Below are positions 31,808-40,067 of a DNA stretch of 64,000 bases, one piece after another. The translations under genes were made by a program, and so were the position numbers. The notes beneath the pieces were generated by a model, which saw only the letters and a list, made by a program, of their open reading frames with translations, did not search any database and had not been told where the DNA came from. The first letter of the stretch is position 1. The number at the start of each line of letters is the position of its first letter. This DNA is from Arthrobacter rhizophilus (GTDB lineage: Bacteria; Actinomycetota; Actinomycetes; Actinomycetales; Micrococcaceae), in NCBI RefSeq assembly GCF_026241105.1, contig NZ_JAPFFT010000001.1, positions 124,001-188,000 of the forward strand, in the 5' to 3' direction.

Positions 31808-33037
31808 GTGAAAATCATTGCCGCTGAAGTTTTCGTGACCAGCCCCACCCGGAACTTCGTGACCTTGCGGATCACCACCGAGGACGGCGTGACCGGCATC
31901 GGCGACGCGACCCTGAACGGCCGTGAGCTCGCCGTGGCCGCGTACCTGAAGGAACACGTTGCGCAGCTGCTGATCGGCAAGGACCCGCACCGCATCGAGG
32001 ACACCTGGCAGTTCCTCTACCGCTCCTCGTACTGGCGCCGCGGCCCGGTCACCATGGCAGCCATCGCCGCCGTCGACATGGCGCTGTGGGACATCAAGGG
32101 CAAGGTGGCCGGACTGCCGGTCTACCAGCTCCTCGGCGGTGCTTCCCGCAACGGGCTCCGTGCGTACGGCCACGCCTCGGGGGCGGACATCCCTTCTTTG
32201 TTCGACTCGGTCCGGGAGCACCTGGAACTGGGCTACAAGTCCATCCGCATCCAGACCGCCATCCCGGGCATCAAGGCCGTCTACGGCGTGGCTGCGCAAG
32301 CACAGGCTTCCGGCGAGCGCTACGACTACGAACCCGCCGGCCGGGGTGCGTTCCCGCAGGAAGAGGACTGGGACACCCGCGCCTACCTCCGCCACCTGCC
32401 CACCGTCTTCGAAGCGGTGCGCAACGAATTCGGTCCGGAAATCCCGCTGCTCCACGATGGCCACCACCGCATGACCCCCATCCAGGCCGCCAAGCTCGGC
32501 AAGGCCCTGGAACCGTACGATCTCTTCTGGCTCGAAGACTGCACCCCGGCCGAAAACCAGGAAGGGCTGCGACTGGTCCGCCAGCACACCACCACGCCGC
32601 TGGCCATCGGTGAAATCTTCAATACTGTCTTTGACTTCCAGACCCTCATCAAAGAACAGCTGATCGACTACGTCCGGGCCGCGTCCACGCACTTCGGCGG
32701 GATCTCGCCGCTGAAGAAGGTCATGGACTTCGCCGCCCAGTACCAGATCAAGTCCGGCTTCCACGGCCCCACGGACATTTCACCAGTCGGCTTCGCCGCG
32801 CAGCTGCACGTGGGCCTGGCCATCCACAACTACGGCATCCAGGAGTACATGCAGCACTCGGACAAGACCAACACAGTCTTCGAGCAGTCCATGACCTTCA
32901 CTGACGGCTACTTGCACCCGGGCGACAAGCCGGGCCTCGGCGTCGAATTCAACGAGGAAGCCGCCAATTCCTTCCCGTACCAGCAGGCCTACCTGCCCTA
33001 CAACCGCCTCGTCGACGGCACCGTTCATGACTGGTAG
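31808..33037 (+). CDS. manD: D-mannonate dehydratase, enolase superfamily
   Basis: 409 residues from GTG 31808 (AAAGGA 6 nt upstream). The enolase-superfamily metal ligands are visible: Asp in [11 protein letters not shown], Glu in [10 protein letters not shown], Glu in [10 protein letters not shown]; the later [14 protein letters not shown] and the C-terminal [20 protein letters not shown] are typical of ManD. It dehydrates D-mannonate to 2-keto-3-deoxygluconate, the step after uxuB. This is the ManD/RspA type rather than the unrelated UxuA. Very near to, and probably co-transcribed with, the fusion gene downstream. Confidence 0.9.
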   Translation: MKIIAAEVFVTSPTRNFVTLRITTEDGVTGIGDATLNGRELAVAAYLKEHVAQLLIGKDPHRIEDTWQFLYRSSYWRRGPVTMAAIAAVDMALWDIKGKVAGLPVYQLLGGASRNGLRAYGHASGADIPSLFDSVREHLELGYKSIRIQTAIPGIKAVYGVAAQAQASGERYDYEPAGRGAFPQEEDWDTRAYLRHLPTVFEAVRNEFGPEIPLLHDGHHRMTPIQAAKLGKALEPYDLFWLEDCTPAENQEGLRLVRQHTTTPLAIGEIFNTVFDFQTLIKEQLIDYVRAASTHFGGISPLKKVMDFAAQYQIKSGFHGPTDISPVGFAAQLHVGLAIHNYGIQEYMQHSDKTNTVFEQSMTFTDGYLHPGDKPGLGVEFNEEAANSFPYQQAYLPYNRLVDGTVHDW

Positions 33038-33047
33038 GAACGCCGCC

Positions 33048-35372
33048 ATGGCTGGCGATCTCAGCGCAGCCGCGGAAAAGCCGCGGCGCATTGTGGTGAT
33101 GGGCGTCTCCGGCTGCGGCAAGACAACCATCGGGGACCTCGTGGCCCGGGCGCTGGGAGTTCCGTTCCTCGACGGCGATTCGCTCCATCCGGTGGAAAAC
33201 GTTGCCAAAATGGCCGCGGGAACCCCACTGACTGATGAAGACCGCTGGCCGTGGCTGGCGACGGTCGGCACCGAACTCGCCAACGCCGGGGATGGCGGAC
33301 TGGTTCTCGCCTGTTCCGCCCTGCGGCGCAGCTACCGGGATGCCATTCGTGAGAAAGCCCCGGACACCGTCTTCCTGCACCTGCACGGCAGCAAAGAGGT
33401 GCTTCGGGAACGGACAGAAGGTCGTTCCGGCCACTTCATGCCGCCTGCCCTCCTTGATTCGCAGCTCGCCACTCTGGAACCGCTCGACGCCGACGAGGCC
33501 GGGTTCGTCGTGGACATCGCCGCCCCTGTAAGCGAGGTGGTCGCGGAGGCGCTGGCCGGGATTGCCGCCGTCGCAGGTTCCAACGCTCCGGCGGGCAACG
33601 GCACCGCGGCCGTGGGCACCCAAGCGCGCCAGTTCGACGTCGACCTCCAGTCGGCGCCGTTCAACCTCGACGACGACGCCGTTGCGTGGGTGGATTCGAC
33701 CATCCGTGGCATGAGCCTCGAGGAGAAAATCGGGCAGCTCTTCATCAACCACAACAACGATTACTCCCCGGAGTACCTTGACGGCGTGCTGGAGAACTAC
33801 CACGTCGGCGGCATGCGGTACAGGCCGGGTCCGTCCGCCGCTGTGCAGCAACACATCCGTTATGCCCAGTCCAAAACGCGCATCCCGCTCCTGGTGGCCT
33901 CCAACCCGGAAATGGGGGGCGCCGGAAGCTGCGACGACGGAACTTTCGTGTCGACCCACCTGCAGGCCGGTTCCCACCCGGATAAGTCCATCGCCCGGAA
34001 AATGGGTCAGGTTGCTGGAGTGGAAACGGCGGCTCTGGGCTGCAACTGGGCCTTCGCACCGATCGTGGACATCCACTACAACTGGCGGAACACGGTCATC
34101 TCCACCAGGGCCTTCGGGAACGCGCCGGAAATCGTGGTGGAGCGCGCCAAGGAGTACTTCGACGGAATCAGCGAATCGCCCACCGCCTGTGCCATCAAGC
34201 ATTTCCCGGGCGACGGCGTGGACGAACGGGACCAGCACGTGGTTACTTCGTACAACACGCTCGGGTACGCGGAATGGAATTCCAGCTACGGGCACGTTTA
34301 CCGGGAAATGATCGGCCATGGGGTCCAATCCATCATGGTCGGACACATCGGGGCGCCGGAGCTCACTCGGCACTTCCGTCCGGGGACGGCGGACAAGCAC
34401 ATCCTGCCCGCCACCCTCGCTCCGGAGCTACTCCAGGACCTGCTCCGTGGTGAACTCGGCTTCAATGGCCTGATCCTCACCGATGCCTCGCAGATGATCG
34501 GCTTGACCCAAGCGATGAAGCGCAAGGACCTGGTTCCGGCGACCATCGCGGCCGGCTGCGACATGTTCCTGTTCTTCCGCAACCCCGCTGAGGACTTCCA
34601 GTACATGATGGACGGCTACAAAACCGGAGTCATCACCGAGCAGCGCCTCCACGATGCGCTGCGCCGGATCCTCGGGTTGAAGGCCAGCCTGGGGTTGCAC
34701 AAGAAGCTCCCGGACGAATTGACGCCGCCGCCCGGGGCGCTCCGTGTGATTGGCAGCGACGCCCATCTTGCCGTCGCCGCCGAGATCGCAGACAAGACCG
34801 TCACCCTGATCAAGGACACCGCCAGCAACCTGCCTATCACGCCGGAAACGCACAAGCGCATACGCCTGTACGGCATCTCCGGCGGTTCCGATTTCACCCG
34901 TGCGGATCCCCTGGCCTACTTGGACACGGTCAAGGAAGAGCTGGAAAGCGCAGGCTTTGAAGTCCACGTCTTCAAGACGGCCGAGCAGCGTGAAGCTGCG
35001 GGCGAGTCCGGAGTGAACTTCATGAGCGTCATCGCCGACGAAGCGACCGGCGACTACGCGGACAAATACGACGCCGCCTTCGTCTTCGCCAATGTCAAGG
35101 GCTTCGCCCAGGAAGCTGCCATCCGCATCAAGTGGTCCAGCCCAATGGCGGCGGAAATCCCCTGGTACGTCACGGAGGTCCCCACGGTGTTCGTCTCACT
35201 GAACCAGCCGAACCACTTGATCGATGTGCCGATGGTCAAGACCGCCATCAACGCCCACGCAGGAACTCGCGAGGCCATTCGGGCGACAATCCAGAAAATC
35301 CAGGGCAAGTCCGAGTTCCAGGGGACGTTCAACGAAAACGTGTTCTGCGATTCGTTCGATACCCGGCTTTAG
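33048..35372 (+). CDS. Gluconokinase-GH3 glycosidase fusion protein
   Basis: Single frame of 774 residues. Residues about 13-180 are a complete gluconokinase-type kinase: P-loop GVSGCGKTT, then FLDGDSLHPVENVAKM and GTPLTDEDRWPWL. A Gly/Ala-rich linker (AGSNAPAGNG) leads into a glycoside hydrolase family 3 domain from about residue 207 (MSLEEKIGQLF, KHFPGDGVDERDQH, nucleophile Asp in GLILTDASQM) and the GH3 C-terminal domain to the end. ATG 33048 has AGGA 8 nt upstream; ATG 33027 overlaps manD. A GTG at 33613 could once have started a separate GH3, but no ribosome site is seen. Inferred role: release a glycone from an imported glycoside and phosphorylate gluconate or a related acid. Confidence 0.88.
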   Translation: MAGDLSAAAEKPRRIVVMGVSGCGKTTIGDLVARALGVPFLDGDSLHPVENVAKMAAGTPLTDEDRWPWLATVGTELANAGDGGLVLACSALRRSYRDAIREKAPDTVFLHLHGSKEVLRERTEGRSGHFMPPALLDSQLATLEPLDADEAGFVVDIAAPVSEVVAEALAGIAAVAGSNAPAGNGTAAVGTQARQFDVDLQSAPFNLDDDAVAWVDSTIRGMSLEEKIGQLFINHNNDYSPEYLDGVLENYHVGGMRYRPGPSAAVQQHIRYAQSKTRIPLLVASNPEMGGAGSCDDGTFVSTHLQAGSHPDKSIARKMGQVAGVETAALGCNWAFAPIVDIHYNWRNTVISTRAFGNAPEIVVERAKEYFDGISESPTACAIKHFPGDGVDERDQHVVTSYNTLGYAEWNSSYGHVYREMIGHGVQSIMVGHIGAPELTRHFRPGTADKHILPATLAPELLQDLLRGELGFNGLILTDASQMIGLTQAMKRKDLVPATIAAGCDMFLFFRNPAEDFQYMMDGYKTGVITEQRLHDALRRILGLKASLGLHKKLPDELTPPPGALRVIGSDAHLAVAAEIADKTVTLIKDTASNLPITPETHKRIRLYGISGGSDFTRADPLAYLDTVKEELESAGFEVHVFKTAEQREAAGESGVNFMSVIADEATGDYADKYDAAFVFANVKGFAQEAAIRIKWSSPMAAEIPWYVTEVPTVFVSLNQPNHLIDVPMVKTAINAHAGTREAIRATIQKIQGKSEFQGTFNENVFCDSFDTRL

Positions 35373-35391
35373 CCGCGACAGGCTCCGGTCT

Positions 35392-35432
35392 GTGACGGCC
35401 ACTCCCCAGCCGTAACGGGGAGTGGCAGTCAC
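35392..35432 (+). terminator. Terminator after the fusion gene
   Basis: Stem GCCACTCCCC / GGGGAGTGGC (10 bp) extended outward by GTGAC / GTCAC across single mismatched bases, 9-nt loop. Ends the uronate block. Confidence 0.8.
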
Positions 35433-35504
35433 GGTCCCGGCGTCCGGATTGCTTGGGGTAAGGAGTTCGAATTTCCCGGCCTCCATATTGTCGATGCCTC
35501 GCAG

Positions 35505-35510
35505 TAGTAT
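35505..35510 (+). promoter_or_regulatory. TAGTAT -10 element of a leaderless gene
   Basis: TAGTAT lies 6 nt before the ATG at 35517, the distance expected when transcription starts at the A of the start codon. No ribosome site is present there. Confidence 0.55.
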
Positions 35511-35516
35511 TCGGGC

Positions 35517-35786
35517 ATGCCTGACCAGCCCGAATATCCCGCGCCGTTGAACTCAGTTGGCGCCCCGCCTCCGCGTCAAACGGAGCCCCTGTCAACTGTT
35601 TCGAGGGTGCCCGTCATCGCCAAGCTCGTGTGGCCGAAATACCTTCAATACGTTCCGGCCATGGTCACCCGGACGGCAGAGGGCAAAGTGCTGGTGCAAT
35701 GGTGGCCGAACCCCTTCGGATCGGCCACGAGGTTGACCTGGCTGAAAGATACGGACGTGCGGGCCGAACTGCGCTACGAGCGTTGA
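35517..35786 (+). CDS. Small conserved-looking hypothetical protein
   Basis: 89 residues without a recognised domain. Proline-rich N-terminus (EYPAPLNSVGAPPPRQTEP) then a compact basic part with VWPKYLQYVPAMVTR and VQWWPNPFG. A -10-like TAGTAT directly upstream suggests a leaderless mRNA. It ends 18 bp before the stop of the convergent SRAP gene. Could be a small housekeeping protein; function unknown. Confidence 0.55.
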   Translation: MPDQPEYPAPLNSVGAPPPRQTEPLSTVSRVPVIAKLVWPKYLQYVPAMVTRTAEGKVLVQWWPNPFGSATRLTWLKDTDVRAELRYER

Positions 35787-35803
35787 GCGCTGCGGGAGAT
35801 GAA

Positions 35804-36538
35804 TCAGGCGGCAGGGTTCGCGACGTCCACCAACTTGGTGTTGTCCTCCACGAGCTCTACGGGCCTCATCGTCCATGACGACGCCAAGCGATACGCATCT
35901 CCCAGCACGGCGTCCAAAAGAGCTTGGCCCCGGGTTTCCTTGGGGTCGATCCAATCGTCGATCATGGCCGGAGAAATCGGAACCGGGATCCGATCATGCA
36001 AATTGTGCAGCCTCTCGTGAACGCCTTCCGGAGGGGAATCCATGGTCAGGATCGAGCAGGACAAACGCCACGCGCCAGGCGCGGACTTGTCCGCGATGCT
36101 CTCGTCACGCCAAGGCGCAAACAAACCGGCGAAAGTAATCAGCTCGTCCTGCGGTTCGACGACATAGCGCTGCTTGGGATCTTTGCGGCCAGGACCCGAT
36201 TTCTTCCACTCGTAGTAGGCAGAAGCCGGGACGACGGCCCGCCACTTCGGCAGGGAAGCTTTGAACACCGGGATTGCCCCAGCGGTTTCCGAACGCGCAT
36301 TCCAGGTGGGTACCTTCGAATCGAAGGACTTGGAGAATGATGGAACCAAGCCCCACCGCCCGGCCGCGAGCTCCCGTCCAACCGAGCTTTCTCCTGCCCG
36401 CCCCCTCAGGAACACCACAGGGTCAGTCGGATTGATCTGGAGGGTCGGCGAAGGGTAGCCGGTATCACCCCGCAGTACAGCACCGAGCTTCCTCGAGAGA
36501 TAGTCTGCTTCGAAACCGACACTGAACCGACCGCACAT
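35804..36538 (-). CDS. SRAP (HMCES/YedK-type) abasic-site protein
   Basis: SOS-response-associated peptidase family, 244 residues. The start MCGRFS puts the catalytic Cys at residue 2, which after removal of Met crosslinks to abasic sites in single-stranded DNA. Other conserved pieces are INPTDPV, RWGLVPSFS, NARSETA, FYEW-like AYYEWKK and the late HDRIPVPIS with the active-site His. ATG 36538 is chosen because the Cys must be residue 2; longer frames upstream would bury it. Divergent from the Usp operon. Confidence 0.93.
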   Translation of the reverse strand: MCGRFSVGFEADYLSRKLGAVLRGDTGYPSPTLQINPTDPVVFLRGRAGESSVGRELAAGRWGLVPSFSKSFDSKVPTWNARSETAGAIPVFKASLPKWRAVVPASAYYEWKKSGPGRKDPKQRYVVEPQDELITFAGLFAPWRDESIADKSAPGAWRLSCSILTMDSPPEGVHERLHNLHDRIPVPISPAMIDDWIDPKETRGQALLDAVLGDAYRLASSWTMRPVELVEDNTKLVDVANPAA

Positions 36539-36644
36539 ATCGACATTCTCGCCTAGCGCTTGGGACAACGCCAGTCTTCGGCGACCATACTGGAGCAAGA
36601 TCGAAGAACCCATATCCTGACAACCCGGTCATTTGGAGGGCCCC

Positions 36645-37181
36645 ATGAGCAACCCCCGTGGCGAGGACACGCCGCTGGCCAAGGGCAGCCCCGCCCGATT
36701 GACGGGACCGGTACTGGCAGGGGTGCTCCCGAAGCAGCCTGCCACAGTGGTTGAAAAGGCCGCGGAAGTAGCGCTTACCGCCGGATTGGAGCTGGTCCTG
36801 GCCTTCGCCGATGTCACGAGCTTTCCGGCGGCAGGGGACCGGGACGGGCATCTGGTGGCCCAGCCGATCGATCCTGACGGAATCGACGACGACGCCGCCG
36901 CCATTTCGGAGTCGCTGCAGTCCCGCATCGCGGATCAACTCAGCGGATCGGGTGTGCAGTGGTCCTTTGTCACGCTCGCGGGCGAGCCTGCGAGGTCATT
37001 GGGCCGCTATGCCGCGAGCATCAACGCCTCCATGATCGTCGTGGGAACCAAGGAACATGGCCTCGGTCCGAAGTTTGAAGGATTGGTCACTGGATCGGTA
37101 GCGTTGCACTTGGCCCATCGCCAATACTGCCCCGTGCTCATGGTTCCCTTGGGCCGTCACGACGCAAGCAGGGATCAATGA
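36645..37181 (+). CDS. Universal stress protein family
   Basis: 178 residues, one UspA domain. The ATP-loop motif appears as GTKEHGLGPKFEGLVTGSVA, followed by HRQYCPVLMVP, the usual Usp C-terminal strand. ATG 36645 has GGAGG 5 nt upstream. The stop overlaps the first crcB start (ATGA), so it is co-translated with a fluoride channel. No fluoride-riboswitch consensus was recognised in the 106 bp upstream. Confidence 0.85.
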   Translation: MSNPRGEDTPLAKGSPARLTGPVLAGVLPKQPATVVEKAAEVALTAGLELVLAFADVTSFPAAGDRDGHLVAQPIDPDGIDDDAAAISESLQSRIADQLSGSGVQWSFVTLAGEPARSLGRYAASINASMIVVGTKEHGLGPKFEGLVTGSVALHLAHRQYCPVLMVPLGRHDASRDQ

Positions 37182-37678
37182 AGGAAAGCAGCACCGCCGC
37201 GCCCGGAGCCAAAACCCAGATGGCGCCAACGGACCGGCACTCGCACCGCCCGCTCCATCTGCACGGGCGGTTCGTTCTCCTCGTGGCGGCCGGAGGAATC
37301 CTCGGGGCCCTAAGCCGCTACTGGTTTGGCATGGCCGTTCCGGCGCCGGACGCGTGGCCGCTGCCCACTTTGCTTATCAATCTGTCCGGGGCGCTCGCGC
37401 TGGGCTGGCTCCTCGAAGCGCTTGCCCGGAGCGGGCCCGACGCCGGACTCCGCCGGGTTGCCCGGCTCGGCATCGGGAGTGGTTTCCTCGGGGCCTACAC
37501 CACCTACAGCACCCTAGCGCTGGACTCCGTGCATCTCTTCGGAGCAGGACGCGGAATGGACGCTCTGTGGTACCTGGCAGCCACCCTGGTCGGCGGTGCC
37601 GCGGCCACAACCCTGGGTATCTGGCTTGGAGCGTTCCGGCACAAGTCCGCCCAACAGATGCAGAAGGCCCAACCATGA
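37178..37678 (+). CDS. crcB: Fluoride channel CrcB/Fluc, first subunit
   Basis: 166 residues with four hydrophobic segments after a hydrophilic, His-rich N-terminal extension. GALSRYWFG in helix 1, LINLSGALALGW in helix 2, and the pore motif GFLGAYTTYST in helix 3 are family hallmarks. Fluoride leaves the cell through a dimer; two adjacent, different crcB genes usually make a heterodimer. Start overlaps the Usp stop and its stop overlaps the second crcB. Confidence 0.92.
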   Translation: MKESSTAAPGAKTQMAPTDRHSHRPLHLHGRFVLLVAAGGILGALSRYWFGMAVPAPDAWPLPTLLINLSGALALGWLLEALARSGPDAGLRRVARLGIGSGFLGAYTTYSTLALDSVHLFGAGRGMDALWYLAATLVGGAAATTLGIWLGAFRHKSAQQMQKAQP

Positions 37679-38043
37679 CTGTCCTCCTGATCGCACTCGC
37701 GGGCGGCGGAGGGGCGGCCGCCCGGTTCGTGGTGGATGGCCTGGTCCGCTCCCGGGCCCGGACCGCCCTGCCGCTGGGCACCATCTTCATCAACGTCTCC
37801 GGCTCACTGCTCATGGGGATCTTGGCAGGACTGGTCATGGCCCATCAGGCTCCTGAATCCCTTCAGTTGATTCTCGGCACCGGATTCCTGGGCGGATACA
37901 CGACCTTCAGCACAGCAAGCCTGGAGACTGTCAGGCTTGTCCAGAGCGGCCGGACGGGCCTCGCCCTCCTCAACGGAGTGGGCACAATGGCCGCTTGTGT
38001 CGCCGCCGCAGCAGCCGGCGTCGGGCTAGTTCTCTTGCTCTGA
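37675..38043 (+). CDS. crcB: Fluoride channel CrcB/Fluc, second subunit
   Basis: 122 residues with four hydrophobic segments. GAAARFVVDG, FINVSGSLLMG and GFLGGYTTFSTAS match the Fluc consensus more closely than the first copy. ATG 37675 overlaps the upstream stop (ATGA). Expected to form the heterodimeric channel with the preceding protein. Confidence 0.93.
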   Translation: MTVLLIALAGGGGAAARFVVDGLVRSRARTALPLGTIFINVSGSLLMGILAGLVMAHQAPESLQLILGTGFLGGYTTFSTASLETVRLVQSGRTGLALLNGVGTMAACVAAAAAGVGLVLLL

Positions 38044-38052
38044 AGCGGCGCG

Positions 38053-38155
38053 TCAGCTGTAAAGCCCCGCCAGCAACTCAACAATGCGTTCGCGCTCCCG
38101 CGGCGGGTCTCTGATCGTCGCGGCCAACGCCGGTGCGCTGCTGCTGCGGGGTTGA
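38053..38155 (-). pseudogene. Possible C-terminal tail of a lost gene
   Basis: Leftward frame ending at 38053 reads APALAATIRDPPRERERIV then ELLAGLYS and a stop, the kind of charged helix that ends a real protein. There is no start or N-terminal part; it sits just downstream of the frameshifted ltrA and may mark an insertion point. Family not recognised. Confidence 0.25.
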
Positions 38156-38171
38156 AAGCAGTAGGGCAGCG

Positions 38172-39397
38172 TCAGGCCTCAGCCTCCCTGAGAGCCTGTT
38201 CCTCGTGTCGGTAGCCGACCGTCTCGTAAGCGACGACGATGAGCGCGGGCGAGGCAGCGACGAGGAGCAGCGCGGCGCCCACGCTCGCACCGAGGCCCAC
38301 CACCGCGGATACAAGGGCGAGCGCGGCCGCGCTGAATATCCAGATGTGGTAGCGGTCGGCAGTGCGCAGCAGGAGTGAGTAGATGGTCACGAGGGTCAGT
38401 TCGAAGACGAACACTGGAAGGGCGACGGCGAGCACTGTGGCGGTGGCGTCGATGTGGCTCCCACCGGAGATGAAGATCGCCGCGGCATGGAGGCCGGCGC
38501 CGGTGCCGACTACCGCGGCGAACACGACGATGTGCAGGTAGCTCATCCGAACGCGCGACGGCGATGATGTCCCAGTACCCGCCCGGATGGGACGGTGAAG
38601 TACAACCACCACATCGCGAAGGCAAGGGCGGTGCCGCCGGAGGCGACGAGCACGACCTCGACCGACCAACCCGACCGGTCGACGACGGCCGAGATCGCGA
38701 GCACAGTGCCGAGGATCACCTCGCCGAGTGTGATGATTACGAGCAGCGAGTACCGTTCAGCTATGTGGTGCGAATGCCAAGGGGTGCCACCGTCCTTGCG
38801 CTCGGCGAGGAGCGGGCCCAACAGCTCGACGCCGACGAGAGCCCCGATGATCCACGACGTCGACCCGATCGGGAGCGAGGCGAAGATGAGTACCACCCAT
38901 CCGACCTGCGCCACCGACACGGCAGCCGCGTAGGTCAGGCACGCCCGCCGATGCTCAGGATCATGCCGCGCAGCGCGCAGCCAGAGCGCGACCGCGGCGA
39001 CACGCATGATCACGTACCCGCTCACCATGATCGCGTTGTCGACATGGCGGCCTTCGTCGATCGACCGGAAGAAGGGTGGCATGCCGAGGGCGATTACGAG
39101 CACCCCGATCATCTCGATAAACGTCGCGATGCGGAAGAACACGTCGTCGTTGTCATATGCGGAGGCCAGCCACGAGTAGTTCACCCACGCCCAGCTGATC
39201 GCGAAGACCCCAAGGACGAACCCGGTGACCGCGGCCGACCAATGTCCTCTCTCGAGGAGCAGCGCCGTCTGCGTCGAGACCGCACTGAAGGCCACGACGA
39301 AGACGAGGTCGAAGAGCAGCTCGAGCGGGGTCGAGGTCCGGTGTTGCTCGGCTGGATCGCGCCCTGGCATACGTCCGAGCCGATGGGTAAGGCTCAT
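38172..39397 (-). pseudogene. ltrA: Low temperature requirement protein A, frameshifted
   Basis: Two overlapping frames together make a full LtrA-family membrane protein of about 400 residues. The first (39397 to 38543) runs from LELLFDLVFVVAFSAVS through HHIAERYSLLVIITLGEVILG to RRRAFG and then meets a stop; the second continues with SYLHIVVFAAVVGTGAGLH to 38172. At the switch, about 38545, the DNA reads GGATGAGCTAC; one extra G (GGATGGAGCTAC) would give AFGWSYLH and restore the frame. So a single-base deletion, or a sequencing error, splits the gene. Function of LtrA is unclear. Confidence 0.8.
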
Positions 39398-39533
39398 ACA
39401 TGAAAGTTACTCCGATGAGCCGCTGTCGGGGAGGATCATCCGCCCCACGGGTAGGATCGGGCGGGGATACCGGCCGCGCGGCCGACTGCCAGCGGGGCGA
39501 TTTAGCGATATCGGCTTCCCTCGGGCCCAGCGC

Positions 39534-40067
39534 TCAGCTGCCGCCGGCTTCTACTTCTTCAAAGGGGGCAGAGGATTCCACCCGGCCCAGGAGCGATAGC
39601 CGGCTTGCGATTCTGGCCAAGTCAGCCGGCTGGGCGCTTGTATGGGGGGAGCCTGTTCGGTGGGCCAGATCCTGGGCGAGATCCCAATCCAGGGGGCCGT
39701 GGCCTACCAGGAACAGGGTGATGTCCTGGTCGTACAGGACATCTACCACGTCGCTGAACCGATGCCACGCGGGGGCGGAACCGGAGGCCGACTCCACCGT
39801 TGGCGAGGGGACGCCGTCGACCACCCAGGTCTTGTAGTCCATTGCCAAGGCCAGGTAGTCAGCCCTCGACGTCAGTCCGCCGCATAACTCTGAGAAACTG
39901 ATCCAGAGCATATCGTCTGCCGCTTTGGCGGTGAGCCGTTGCGCCGTGGGGGAGAGGACCCGTTCTTGTGACTTCGACGGCGGGAACAAACCGAAGGCGC
40001 CCAGCTGCGCCGTCGTCCCGGGTGTGATGATCCTGCCCCTGCTGAAGGCCTCCTCTCCGGGAATCAC
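39534..40067 (-). CDS. ZapE/AFG1-like protein lacking the P-loop part
   Basis: 177 residues resembling only the C-terminal half of ZapE/AFG1 ATPases: MLWISFSELCGGLTSRADYLALA, VVDGVPSP, then RFSDVVDVLYDQDITLFLVG and a late ARIASRLS where full proteins have RTxSRL. Walker A and B are absent. GTG 40067 overlaps the corA stop (TAGTG), so it would be translated with corA. Either a truncated pseudogene or a small domain kept for another role; family call is moderate. Confidence 0.55.
   Translation of the reverse strand: MIPGEEAFSRGRIITPGTTAQLGAFGLFPPSKSQERVLSPTAQRLTAKAADDMLWISFSELCGGLTSRADYLALAMDYKTWVVDGVPSPTVESASGSAPAWHRFSDVVDVLYDQDITLFLVGHGPLDWDLAQDLAHRTGSPHTSAQPADLARIASRLSLLGRVESSAPFEEVEAGGS

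Noticed and set aside
30283..32004. Antisense frame of over 570 codons opposite the GPH symporter and manD
   Set aside because: Low-complexity, charged composition without motifs; both genes on the other strand are well supported.
36539..36644. Fluoride riboswitch upstream of the usp-crcB operon
   Set aside because: The conserved GGNGAUGG and GAUGGCUCC-like elements could not be found in the 106 bp before the Usp start.
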